From G965227875 sp965227875 (GTDB lineage Bacteria > Pseudomonadota > Alphaproteobacteria > Rhizobiales > JAJFHC01): a stretch of DNA of 64,000 nucleotides. Location: the NCBI GenBank assembly GCA_965227875.1, contig OZ245783.1:4650001-4714000 (forward strand), read 5' to 3'. The notes below the pieces were generated by a model that saw nothing but the letters and a program-made list of their open reading frames with translations, was not told the DNA's origin and made no database searches. A program made the position numbers and the translations under genes. How positions within the stretch are numbered: the first letter of the stretch is position 1; every line of letters starts with the position of its first letter. Shown here in pieces: positions 7,973 through 16,735 of the stretch.

Positions 7973-8941
7973 ATGCAAAAAATGCTCAAGTTCGCGCTCG
8001 CCGCACTGGCCGTACCGTTCGCCGCGGCTGCCTTTCCGACAACCGGCGAGGCCGCCGCGATCAAGGCGGCAAGCTGTTTTCCGAAAGGATCGTTCTTTTC
8101 CAGGCGTTTCGAGGCCATCGTCGAGGACATGAAGGCGGCGGGGCTCGAGATAAACTATGTCGGCGGAGCCCCGGCCATCGGCAGCCCGTTCACGCTCGTG
8201 CAGAAAATGACGCTCGGCGCATATGACATGGTCAACTGCACCGGGGCCTATTACGGCAATGTCCTGCCGGAAGCCGATGCCCTGAAAATGCAGGAAATCA
8301 CACCCGCCGAGGCCCGCGAGAACGGCGCCTTCGACTACATCTCGAAACTGCATCGCGAAAAGAACATGGAGTATATTGCCCGCATCCACAGCGGCGAACG
8401 GTTCCACCTCTACCTCGCGCCCGAAAAGGCGATCGACAAGCCCGACCTGACCGGGCTTCACCTGCGCGTCGCGCCGATCTATCGCGCATTCTTCGAGGCG
8501 CTCGGCGCCACCACCCAGCGCTCCAACCTCGCGCAGATCTACACCTACATGGAAAACGGGACGGTCGCCGGCTATGGCTGGCCGATCACGGGCATGCTTC
8601 CCGACTGGCACAAGGTGACCGGCTACCGCGTCGACCCGGGGTTCTACGATGCGGACATCCATATCCTTTTCAATTCCGACGCCTATGCCAAGCTCTCCGA
8701 TGACCAGAAGGCGGCGATTTCGAAACTGGCCGTCGAATGGGAGAACAAGGGATCCGACATGGCGAAGGCCGATACGGAAAAAGCCCACAAGGACCAGGAT
8801 GCGAAGGGAATCAAGCCGATCACCTTTTCCGACGCCGACACCGTCAAGTGGGAGGACGCGGCGCGTGACGCCGGCTGGGCCAGCATCGTCGAGGCCAGTC
8901 CCGAGCACGGCCCGAAGCTCCGCGAGCTTCTGTCGAAATGA
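7973..8941 (+). CDS. TRAP transporter substrate-binding protein (DctP family)
   Basis: Protein of 322 residues with a signal peptide (MQKMLKFALAALAVPFAAAAF). It is the periplasmic solute-binding component of a TRAP transporter. Seen: GLHLRVAPIYRAFFEALGA, containing the family Arg that contacts substrate carboxylate, and YMENGTVAGYGW further on. The ATG at 7973 has an AGGGAGA site and gives a proper signal peptide. The two membrane subunits follow immediately, so the transporter is complete. The substrate cannot be read from sequence; organic acids are usual. Confidence 0.9.
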   Translation: MQKMLKFALAALAVPFAAAAFPTTGEAAAIKAASCFPKGSFFSRRFEAIVEDMKAAGLEINYVGGAPAIGSPFTLVQKMTLGAYDMVNCTGAYYGNVLPEADALKMQEITPAEARENGAFDYISKLHREKNMEYIARIHSGERFHLYLAPEKAIDKPDLTGLHLRVAPIYRAFFEALGATTQRSNLAQIYTYMENGTVAGYGWPITGMLPDWHKVTGYRVDPGFYDADIHILFNSDAYAKLSDDQKAAISKLAVEWENKGSDMAKADTEKAHKDQDAKGIKPITFSDADTVKWEDAARDAGWASIVEASPEHGPKLRELLSK

Positions 8942-8947
8942 CCGGAG

Positions 8948-8982
8948 AACCGGGCCTGCGAGCGGTCGCCGGCCCGGTTTTG
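8948..8982 (+). terminator. Hairpin with T tail between dctP- and dctQ-type genes
   Basis: Stem AACCGGGCC / GGCCCGGTT (8948-8956 and 8971-8979) with a 14-base loop and TTTT at its 3' edge, starting seven bases after the binding-protein gene. Placed inside the operon it would act as an attenuator, giving more binding protein than membrane subunits. Confidence 0.7.
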
Positions 8983-9020
8983 CCCGCCCTGACCCTTCCG
9001 CGTGAACTCCCGGTCGGCGC

Positions 9021-9515
9021 ATGATCTCAGCCTATCGCAAGCTTCTCGACCTCATCGGAATTGCCGTCGGCATTTCCATAGGCCTGATCGCGCTGGTAAT
9101 TCCGCTCGACCTCCTGTTGCGGTCCATGCGGATCGCCAGCATGCCCTGGCTGAGTGAAGTGGTCGAATACACGCTCTTCGCGGGCGTGTTTCTCGCCGCC
9201 CCCTGGGTTCTCTCCCTGAACAGCCATGTGCGGGTCGACCTCCTGGCCACTTCGCTGCCCGCGAGACTGGCCACGCTGCTCGATTTCCTGCTCGACAGCC
9301 TCGGGCTTGCGATCGCCTGCGCCTTCATCTGGTTCTCCTGCGCCGGGACCATGAACTCCTTCCGGTTCGCCACCATGATCCGCCGCTCACTGACGATACC
9401 GGAATGGTGGCTGCTTACGCTCTTCACCGCCTCCATGGGGTTGATCGCGCTGCAATTCATGATCCGCCTGGCGGACGACAGGTCGCGCTGGCACGCGCTC
9501 GCGCGGGAAGGCTGA
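9021..9515 (+). CDS. TRAP transporter small permease (DctQ family)
   Basis: Protein of 164 residues with four predicted membrane helices (about 12-32, 48-66, 88-106 and 132-150). The segment WLSEVVEYTLFAGVFLAAPW and the following SHVRVDLLA are typical of the DctQ family. It forms the membrane unit with DctM and lies four bases before it. Confidence 0.9.
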   Translation: MISAYRKLLDLIGIAVGISIGLIALVIPLDLLLRSMRIASMPWLSEVVEYTLFAGVFLAAPWVLSLNSHVRVDLLATSLPARLATLLDFLLDSLGLAIACAFIWFSCAGTMNSFRFATMIRRSLTIPEWWLLTLFTASMGLIALQFMIRLADDRSRWHALAREG

Positions 9516-9519
9516 CGCG

Positions 9520-10839
9520 ATGTCCTGGCAACTTGCGCTCGTCATGATGCTGGCTCTCGTGTGCGTGCCGATGTTCCTCGGCCTGCCGGTGGCCTTCGCC
9601 TTCTTCCTCGCCAATATCGTCGGTACGTGGATTTTCATGGGGGGCCTTGCGGGCCTTTCGGTGATGCCGATGGAATACGTCTTCGCGGTCGGCAAGTTCT
9701 CCCTCGTCCCCATCCTGCTCTTCATCCTGATGGGCGAGATCCTGTTCCACACCGGTGTCGCCTATCGCGCCATCGGCGCCATAGACAACCTCATACGGCG
9801 CATGCCGGGACGGCTCTCGGTCGTGTCCATCGTCGGCGGGACGGTGTTCTCCTCCCTCTCCGGCTCCACCATCGCCAACACGGCGATCCTCGGCAGCGTC
9901 CTGCTGCCCGACATGGTCAAGCGGGGGTACGACCCGAAATTCGCCATGGGTCCCATCATGGCCGTGGGCGGGATCGCGATGCTGATCCCGCCTTCCGCGC
10001 TGGCCGTCCTGCTGGCAAGTCTTGCGGAATACCCCATCAAGGAAGTGCTCATGGCCGGGATCGTTCCCGGCGTCCTGATGGCCTTCCTTTTTGTCGCTTA
10101 CGTCATGGTCCGCGCGACCGTAAGCCCGCATGTCGCACCGGCGGACGCGGGCCCCGACATCACGGACGGACAGAGCAAATGGCGTCCCTTTCTCGTTGAC
10201 GTCATGCCGCTTTTCACCGTGTTCGTGGTGGTGGTGGGGAGCATATTCTTTCGCATCGCGTCACCGACGGAGGCCTCGGCTCTGGGCTGCATCGCCTCGC
10301 TCGTGCTCTGCATCTTCTACCGTGCCCTGACCTGGCAGAACCTTGCCAAGACGCTGCGCGAGACGGCCAAGGTCTCGACGATGATCCTGTTCATCATCGC
10401 GGGCTCGCTCACGTTTTCGCAGATCCTGCAGGTTTCAGGCGCAACGCAGGGTTTGCTAGACTGGATCGCCTCGTACCAGCTGACACCGCTCATGACGGTG
10501 CTGCTGATGATGGCCATCCTTTTGTTTCTGGGCGCGTTCATGGACCAGATCAGCATGCTGCTGCTGACGCTGCCATTCTTCCTGCCGCTCGCCATGACCC
10601 AGGGCATCGACACGCTGTGGCTGCTCGTGCTGGTGCTCATCGCCATGGAGGTGAGCCTGCTGACACCGCCCTTCGGCCTGTTGCTCTATGTCATGAAAGG
10701 CATCGCACCCGGCAACGTAACCCTGCTCGACATCTACCGCGCCGCCCTGCCCTTCATCGCGCTGGAACTGCTCGTTCTGCTGCTGCTGGTCGTATGGCCC
10801 GGCCTGGCGACCTTCCTGCCGCGTCTGCTCTTGCAGTAA
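9520..10839 (+). CDS. TRAP transporter large permease (DctM family)
   Basis: Protein of 439 residues with about 12 membrane segments. Seen: GLPVAFAFFLANIVG near the N terminus, ILMGEILFHTGV, the FSSLSGSTIANTAILGS signature, and ITPPFGLLLYV-type sequence near the C terminus (LLTPPFGLLLYVMKG). This is the Na+- or H+-driven transport subunit. The gene closes the TRAP operon and is followed by a convergent tRNA-Glu. Confidence 0.93.
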   Translation: MSWQLALVMMLALVCVPMFLGLPVAFAFFLANIVGTWIFMGGLAGLSVMPMEYVFAVGKFSLVPILLFILMGEILFHTGVAYRAIGAIDNLIRRMPGRLSVVSIVGGTVFSSLSGSTIANTAILGSVLLPDMVKRGYDPKFAMGPIMAVGGIAMLIPPSALAVLLASLAEYPIKEVLMAGIVPGVLMAFLFVAYVMVRATVSPHVAPADAGPDITDGQSKWRPFLVDVMPLFTVFVVVVGSIFFRIASPTEASALGCIASLVLCIFYRALTWQNLAKTLRETAKVSTMILFIIAGSLTFSQILQVSGATQGLLDWIASYQLTPLMTVLLMMAILLFLGAFMDQISMLLLTLPFFLPLAMTQGIDTLWLLVLVLIAMEVSLLTPPFGLLLYVMKGIAPGNVTLLDIYRAALPFIALELLVLLLLVVWPGLATFLPRLLLQ

Positions 10840-10911
10840 GGCGCGCGAAATCTTCTCCAGATCAGGACAAGACCTGCGGACGCGTATTCATGATTTCGGG
10901 AGGAGAAAGAG

Positions 10912-10986
10912 TGGCACGCCCTAGGGGAGTCGAACCCCTCTTTTCAGGTTGAAAACCTGACGTCCTAACCGATAGACGAAGGGCGC
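10912..10986 (-). tRNA. tRNA-Glu (anticodon TTC)
   Basis: Minus-strand cloverleaf: acceptor GCGCCCT pairs with AGGGCGT (a G-T pair at the outer position), discriminator G, encoded CCA. Anticodon arm is TCAGG-TTTTCAA-CCTGA with TTC; T arm is GAGGG-GTTCGACT-CCCCT type. It lies between the TRAP operon and recJ. Confidence 0.95.
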
Positions 10987-11087
10987 GCATCTCTTTGTTG
11001 AGCCGGTATATAGCAGGAATTTCGCGCGATGCAACCCCGGTTTCAACCGTAACAAAATTGTCTTTCGCGATCCGAAATCGCAGCCTT

Positions 11088-12884
11088 TCATGCGGAATTT
11101 GTCGACGCGGCGTCCTCGACCGCGAGCTGCGGGGTCGCCTTGCCTCCCCAGACGTTCAGGGAAAGATGGCCGGCGAAATGGAACGGCTGGCCGCGCGATT
11201 CGAGCAGCACCTTGCCGAGCGGCGTGCCGACGCTGCGAAAGCAGATGCCGGCCAGGCGGCGACCATCTCCGCTCGCCAGCGTGCAGCGCACATGCTGCTC
11301 TCCGACAATGCTGGCATGGACGACACGGTGGGCCGGAAAAGCAAGCCTCGGTCGCGGATTTGAGGTGCCGAACGGGCCCGCGCGCTCGAGGGACTCGATG
11401 AATGTGGCGGTCGCGCCGCCCGCGGAAAGCGCCCCGTCGATATGCAGTCCGGGATTGGCGAGCGCCTTGTCGAGTTCGCCCGAGAGCGCCTCATCTAGAA
11501 ACCCCCGGAACGCCCCGAGCCGGCCCTTCTCGATGGTCAGGCCGGCCGCCATGGCATGGCCGCCACCCTTGACGAGCAGACCGGACTCCACCCCCGCCCG
11601 CACCGCCTTGCCGAGATCGACACCCGGGATCGAGCGTCCCGATCCGGTGCCCGTCCCGTCCGCGTCGAAGGAGATCGCGATCGAAGGCCGGCCGAAACGG
11701 TCCTTGAGGCGGCTCGCCACGATCCCGACAACGCCCGGGTGCCAGTTCTCGCCGGACACCACCACATTGCCCGTTGCGGCCTCGGTGCCCAGCGCCTGTT
11801 CGGCCTGCAGGATGGCCATGTCGAGAATGCGCGCCTCGGATGCCTGACGTTCCTCGTTGAGCTTTTCCAGCGCTTCGGCGGCGGCCTGCGCGACCGCGTC
11901 GTCGTCCGTGGTGAGCAACGTGACCGCGTGGTCCGAGCGGCCCAGACGTCCGCCTGCGTTTATCCGTGGCCCGAGCACGAACCCGGCTGCGTAGGTGTCG
12001 GGGCGGCGTGTCAGACGGGCAACCGTCGCCAGCGCCCGCAGGCCCGTATTGCCCCGGGCGGCCATCACCTTGAGCCCCTGGCTCACGAAAGCCCGGTTGA
12101 GGCCGACGAGCGGCACCACGTCGCACACGGTTCCCAGCGCCACGAGGTCCAGCCATCGCAGCAGGTCGGGCTCGCGGCGCCCGTCGTTATAGAACCCGCC
12201 CTCGCGAAGCATGCGATTGACGGCGACGACCACCAGAAACGTCACGCCGACGGCGGCCAGGTAACCGAGACCGCTCAGGTCGTCCTGCCGGTTCGGGTTC
12301 ACCACCGCTACCGCTTCGGGCAGGGTCTCGCCCACCTGGTGGTGATCGACGACGACCACGTCGAGACCGCCTTCGGACGCGGCGGCAAGCGGTGCGTGGG
12401 CGGAGATGCCGCAATCGACCGTGATCACGAGATCGGCTCCGTCGTCGCGTAATCCCAGAAGCGCTTCGGTGTTCGGGCCGTACCCCTCCGTCAGGCGATT
12501 GGGCACGTAGCTGCGCGCAGGACAGCCGACATCGGCGAGGAACCGCATCATGAGCGCGGACGCCGTCGACCCGTCCACGTCGTAGTCCCCGAACACGGCG
12601 ATTTTTTCGCCCGCGGTAATGGCCCGGGCAATCCGTGCAGCCGCGCCTTCCACGCCCTGAAGGACGTAGGGGTCCGGCAGGGCCGACTTGAGCGTGGGAT
12701 TGAGAAAGTCCCGCACAGTGTCGGTCGTGACCCCGCGCGCGGCCAGGATACGCCCCAGGACCTCCGGCAGGTCGTGCTGCTGGCTTATGGTCTCCGCCGA
12801 CCGCGGATCGTCGAGCCGGTCGATCCAGGCCTTGCCGGTGACCGACGATCCGACACCGAGGAACAGCCTTCGTTCACCGGCCAT
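11088..12884 (-). CDS. recJ: Single-stranded-DNA-specific exonuclease RecJ
   Basis: Protein of 598 residues of the DHH phosphoesterase superfamily, a 5'-3' single-strand DNA exonuclease in recombination and mismatch repair. Seen: GDYDVDGSTAS (motif I), DLVITVDCGISAH (motif II), VVVDHHQ (DHH motif III), a DHHA1 motif GGHAMAAGLTI near residue 450 and a C-terminal OB-like domain. Length is normal. It is the last gene of a co-directional run with glpX and hom, in the order common in alphaproteobacteria. Confidence 0.95.
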   Translation of the reverse strand: MAGERRLFLGVGSSVTGKAWIDRLDDPRSAETISQQHDLPEVLGRILAARGVTTDTVRDFLNPTLKSALPDPYVLQGVEGAAARIARAITAGEKIAVFGDYDVDGSTASALMMRFLADVGCPARSYVPNRLTEGYGPNTEALLGLRDDGADLVITVDCGISAHAPLAAASEGGLDVVVVDHHQVGETLPEAVAVVNPNRQDDLSGLGYLAAVGVTFLVVVAVNRMLREGGFYNDGRREPDLLRWLDLVALGTVCDVVPLVGLNRAFVSQGLKVMAARGNTGLRALATVARLTRRPDTYAAGFVLGPRINAGGRLGRSDHAVTLLTTDDDAVAQAAAEALEKLNEERQASEARILDMAILQAEQALGTEAATGNVVVSGENWHPGVVGIVASRLKDRFGRPSIAISFDADGTGTGSGRSIPGVDLGKAVRAGVESGLLVKGGGHAMAAGLTIEKGRLGAFRGFLDEALSGELDKALANPGLHIDGALSAGGATATFIESLERAGPFGTSNPRPRLAFPAHRVVHASIVGEQHVRCTLASGDGRRLAGICFRSVGTPLGKVLLESRGQPFHFAGHLSLNVWGGKATPQLAVEDAASTNSA

Positions 12885-12914
12885 GGAACCGCCAATCCGC
12901 CGCAGCGGCCCCCG

Positions 12915-13892
12915 TCAGCTGAACTTGGAACTATCGGCGTGGACGGCCTTGATCCACCGTACCGTGCCGGTGGACGAGCGCATGACCACGGTGTCCGTGG
13001 TGACCTTTCGGCCGTCGAAGCGCACGCCGGCCAGCATGGATCCGTCGGTGACCCCGGTCGCGGCGAACATCACGTCCCCGCTGGCCATCTCCTCCATCGA
13101 GAATTTCTGGTCGAAATCCTTGATGCCCATCTTTGCCGCGCGTTCGCGTTGTTCGTCGCTGCTGGTCACGAGACGGCCCTGCATCTGGCCGCCGATGCAG
13201 CGCAGGGCGGCGGCCGCGAGAACACCTTCCGGCGCACCGCCGATGCCCATGTAGATGTCTATGCCCGTGTCTTCCGGGTTCGTCGTGTTGATGATGCCGG
13301 CGACGTCGCCGTCGCTGATGAGACGGATCGAGGCGCCCGCTTCCCGGGTTTCCTCGATGATCCTCGCATGGCGCGGGCGGTCGAGAATGCAGGCCGTGAT
13401 ATCGGACACCCGGACGCCCTTGGCTTCCGCCAGCGCCTTGAGGTTCTCGGCCGGAGTCCGGTCGAGGTCGACGAGCCCCTTCTCGTAACCGCCACCGATG
13501 GCAATCTTGTCCATGTAGACGTCCGGCGCATGCAGGAGACTGCCCCCTTCGGCGAGCGCGATGACCGCGAGCGCATTCGGCATCGCCTTGGCCGTCAGCG
13601 TGGTGCCTTCCAGCGGATCGAGCGCGATATCCACTTCCGGGCCGTTCTTCGTCCCCACTTCCTCGCCGATGAATAGCATGGGCGCTTCGTCGCGCTCGCC
13701 CTCGCCAATCACCACCGTCCCGCGGATATCCAGGGCGTTGAGTTCCTTGCGCATGGCGTCCACGGCGACCTGGTCGGCCGCCTTTTCGTCGCCACGTCCG
13801 CGCAGGCGCGCCGCCGCCACTGCCGCACGTTCCGTCACACGTGCCAGTTCTAGTGTCAGGACCCTGTCCAAAGCGCTCTTCCTTTCGGCCAC
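12915..13892 (-). CDS. glpX: Class II fructose-1,6-bisphosphatase
   Basis: Protein of 325 residues that dephosphorylates fructose 1,6-bisphosphate in gluconeogenesis. Seen: VVIGEGERDEAPMLFIGEEVG and DIALDPLEGTT, the lithium-sensitive phosphatase metal motifs. I choose a GTG at 13892 because GAGAGGA lies at the right distance; the frame also extends to a TTG at 13940 that overlaps the hom stop codon but has no Shine-Dalgarno sequence. Placed between hom and recJ on the same strand. Confidence 0.93.
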   Translation of the reverse strand: MAERKSALDRVLTLELARVTERAAVAAARLRGRGDEKAADQVAVDAMRKELNALDIRGTVVIGEGERDEAPMLFIGEEVGTKNGPEVDIALDPLEGTTLTAKAMPNALAVIALAEGGSLLHAPDVYMDKIAIGGGYEKGLVDLDRTPAENLKALAEAKGVRVSDITACILDRPRHARIIEETREAGASIRLISDGDVAGIINTTNPEDTGIDIYMGIGGAPEGVLAAAALRCIGGQMQGRLVTSSDEQRERAAKMGIKDFDQKFSMEEMASGDVMFAATGVTDGSMLAGVRFDGRKVTTDTVVMRSSTGTVRWIKAVHADSSKFS

Positions 13893-13936
13893 CGTCTTTC
13901 CTCTCTGGTTTAACTGACGTTTCTTATTGTTTGATA

Positions 13937-15256
13937 TCAAAGGCTTTCAATACGAATCATCCGCGGTGCCGCGGATATGTGCCCGTCGCTCTGAATCTGC
14001 TCGAGCGCGGTGCGTATGTTGGCCTCGAACGTATCATGCGTGATCAGCACCACCGGCATAGTAACCGCTTTTTCCACCGATTCCTGTCGCTTTGCGGACT
14101 TCATCGGCTTCTGGATGATGCTTTCGAGCGAAATGTCCTGTTCGGCCATGCGCTGGGCGATCGAAGCCACGGCGCCGGGCTTGTCGTAGACGTCGAGCCC
14201 GATGTAGTAGCCGCCCTCGTGAGCCCGCATGCGGGCCTTGACGTAGGGTTTCAGGCCGAGTGCCGGGCGCCCGAACGTCGGCAGAACGGTGCCGCGTGCG
14301 ATGTCGAGGACATCGGCGACCACGGCGGTCGCCGTCGGGCCCTCGCCGGCCCCGCGCCCCTCGAGCATCAGGTCGCCGATCCTGTCGCCGGACAGGGCCA
14401 CCGCGTTGAACACGCCGTCCACGTCCGCGATCGTCGATGTCACCGGCACCATGGTCGGGTGAACGCGCTGTTCGATGCCCGTACCGCGATCCAGCGCCAC
14501 GCCCAGCAGCTTGATGCGGTATCCGAGATCGGACGCGGCACGGATGTCCTGTGCCGTGACCCGCTCGATTCCCTCGATATAGATGTCCTCGAAGGACACG
14601 CGGGTGCCGAATGCGAGGCTCGTCAGCAGCGCCAGCTTGTGGGCGGTATCGAAACCGCCGATATCGAAGGTCGGATCGGCTTCCGCGTAACCGAGTTGCT
14701 GGGCATCGGCGAGCACATCCGCGAAATCCCGCCCTTCGCTTTCCATGGTCGTGAGGATGTAGTTGCACGTCCCGTTCATGATGCCGAAGACGTGGCGGAT
14801 CTCGTTGCCGCCCAACGCTTCACGCAACGTCTTGACGACCGGAATGCCGCCCGCGACCGCCGCCTCGAAGTTCAGCGCGACCTCGTTCTCCTCGGCCGCG
14901 ACCGCGAGTTCGTGGCCGTGCATCGCCAGCAGCGCCTTGTTGGCCGTCACGACATGCTTGCCGGCCGCGATGGCCGCTTCGACGGAGTCCCGCGCCGGGC
15001 CGTCCTCGCCCCCCATGAGTTCAATGAAGACGTCGATATCGGCGTCACGCGCAAGGTCGACCGGATCATCGAACCATGCGTAACCGGAAAGGTCGACGCC
15101 GCGGTCCCGGGTGCGGTCGCGCGCGCAGACCGCCGTGATCCCGATCTGGCGTCCGGTCCGAGCCACGAATTCCTCGGCATGTTCTTCGATGATCTTGACC
15201 ACGCCGGCACCGACGGTGCCGAGCCCGGCAATGCCAAGTCTGAGATCGGATTTCAT
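13937..15256 (-). CDS. hom: Homoserine dehydrogenase
   Basis: Protein of about 439 residues that reduces aspartate semialdehyde to homoserine, the branch to threonine and methionine. Seen: the NAD(P)-binding GIAGLGTVGAGV at the N terminus, the catalytic domain with GGIPVVKTLREALGGN and LNGT-type MNGTCNYILT, and a C-terminal ACT domain (about 350-430) with VYDKPGAVASIAQRM, which usually carries feedback inhibition. The ATG at 15256 directly precedes the Rossmann motif; a GTG at 15286 is possible but lacks a ribosome site. It lies downstream of the aminotransferase gene on the same strand. Confidence 0.95.
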   Translation of the reverse strand: MKSDLRLGIAGLGTVGAGVVKIIEEHAEEFVARTGRQIGITAVCARDRTRDRGVDLSGYAWFDDPVDLARDADIDVFIELMGGEDGPARDSVEAAIAAGKHVVTANKALLAMHGHELAVAAEENEVALNFEAAVAGGIPVVKTLREALGGNEIRHVFGIMNGTCNYILTTMESEGRDFADVLADAQQLGYAEADPTFDIGGFDTAHKLALLTSLAFGTRVSFEDIYIEGIERVTAQDIRAASDLGYRIKLLGVALDRGTGIEQRVHPTMVPVTSTIADVDGVFNAVALSGDRIGDLMLEGRGAGEGPTATAVVADVLDIARGTVLPTFGRPALGLKPYVKARMRAHEGGYYIGLDVYDKPGAVASIAQRMAEQDISLESIIQKPMKSAKRQESVEKAVTMPVVLITHDTFEANIRTALEQIQSDGHISAAPRMIRIESL

Positions 15257-15298
15257 CTGGAGGTCAGCCCCTGCTGTATGCGCCACTGATCGGGCGGA

Positions 15299-16540
15299 TC
15301 ATGACAAGGATGCTTCTGCATCCTGGAGAAACTTGCGGATGTTGCGCCCTGCCTGCCGGATACGCTGCTCGTTCTCCACGAGCCCGATCCGGACGAAACC
15401 TTCGCCGTGTTCCCCGAATCCGACGCCCGGCGAAACGGCCACGTCGGCTTTTTCCAACAGCAGTTTGGAAAAGGCAAGCGATCCCATGTTGGAGTACTTC
15501 ACGGGAATGGGCGCCCAGGCGAACATGGTGGCAGGCGGCGCGGGAATCTCCCAACCGGCGCGGTCCAGCGTGTCCACCAGGGTGTCCCGGCGGGACTTGT
15601 AGACCTGCCTGATTTCCTCGACGCAGTCCTGCGGCCCGTTCAGCGCCGCGGTCGCGGCGACCTGCACCGGGGTGAAGGCCCCGTAATCCAGGTAGGATTT
15701 CACCCGCGCCAGGGCGGCGATGAGACGCTCGTTGCCTACGGCGAACCCCATGCGCCAGCCCGGCATCGAATAGGTCTTCGACAGCGAGGTGAACTCGATG
15801 GCCACGTCCATCGCACCGGGAATTTCGAGGATGGAGGTCGGCGGGTTGTCGTCGTCGAAATAGATCTCGGCATAGGCCAGGTCGGAGATCAGGATCAGGT
15901 CGTTCTTGCGCGCATAATCCACGACTTCGCGGTAGAAGTCGGGAGACGCCACCTGCGCCGTCGGATTGGACGGGTAGTTCAGCACCACCGCGATCGGTTT
16001 GGGGATGGAATGGTGCATCGCCCGGTCGAGCGCCCGCATGAACGTCTCCGACGGGTCCACCGGAAGGTGCCGGATCACGCCGCCCGACATGATGAAGCCG
16101 AACGCATGGATCGGATAGGTCGGATTGGGCGCCAGTACCACGTCTCCCGGCGCCGTGATCGCCTGGGCGAGATTGGCGAACCCCTCCTTGGATCCAAGCG
16201 TTGCGACCACTTGGGTGTCGGGATCCAGGCCGACGTTGAAACGCCGCTCGTAATAGGCCGCCTGGGCCCGCCTCAGCCCCGGAATGCCCCGCGACGCCGA
16301 ATAGCGATGCGTGCGCGGCTTGTGCACCGTCTCCACCAGTTTCTCGACGATGTGGGGCGGTGTCGGCATGTCGGGATTGCCCATGCCCAGATCGATGATG
16401 TCCGCACCGTCCGCACGCGCCTTCGCCTTGAGGCGGTTGACCTCCTCGAACACGTAAGGGGGCAGTCGTTTGATGCGGTGAAACTCGGGATCCATCGCGC
16501 AGGTGTCTTTCAGCCGGTCGGGATAGTGAAACGCGCGCAC
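15299..16540 (-). CDS. Class I/II aminotransferase, alanine-synthesising (AlaC-like) type
   Basis: PLP enzyme of 413 residues, fold type I. Seen: FHRIKRLPPYVFEEV, DLGMGNPDMPTP, NPTYPIHAFG, NYPSNPTAQ, and TSLSKTYSMPGWRMGF with the PLP lysine. In alphaproteobacteria this subgroup is often labelled LL-diaminopimelate aminotransferase or alanine transaminase; the exact substrate is not settled by sequence. The frame extends to 16642, but AGGA eight bases upstream favours a GTG at 16540; an ATG at 16549 is the alternative. It is divergent from phaC and upstream of hom. Confidence 0.88.
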   Translation of the reverse strand: MRAFHYPDRLKDTCAMDPEFHRIKRLPPYVFEEVNRLKAKARADGADIIDLGMGNPDMPTPPHIVEKLVETVHKPRTHRYSASRGIPGLRRAQAAYYERRFNVGLDPDTQVVATLGSKEGFANLAQAITAPGDVVLAPNPTYPIHAFGFIMSGGVIRHLPVDPSETFMRALDRAMHHSIPKPIAVVLNYPSNPTAQVASPDFYREVVDYARKNDLILISDLAYAEIYFDDDNPPTSILEIPGAMDVAIEFTSLSKTYSMPGWRMGFAVGNERLIAALARVKSYLDYGAFTPVQVAATAALNGPQDCVEEIRQVYKSRRDTLVDTLDRAGWEIPAPPATMFAWAPIPVKYSNMGSLAFSKLLLEKADVAVSPGVGFGEHGEGFVRIGLVENEQRIRQAGRNIRKFLQDAEASLS

Positions 16541-16735
16541 TTTTAGCATCCTGCTCACGGATTCAAAGGGTTTTGTGGCAGTATCGTCCCGACGACGCTT
16601 GCAATGCCCCGGCGAATCGCCGACCGCTTCGCCGATTGTCACCCTGTCGCCGCAAAACTGCGAAAGTCCTATGGAAGATTTGCATCGCGATGTTTAGGTG
16701 GAATAAGCTTTGAAAGGCGACCTGCGGGAACAGAC

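Noticed and set aside
13841..15289. 482-codon plus-strand open frame opposite hom
   Set aside because: Antisense shadow of a well-identified gene in GC-rich DNA; no domain or ribosome site.
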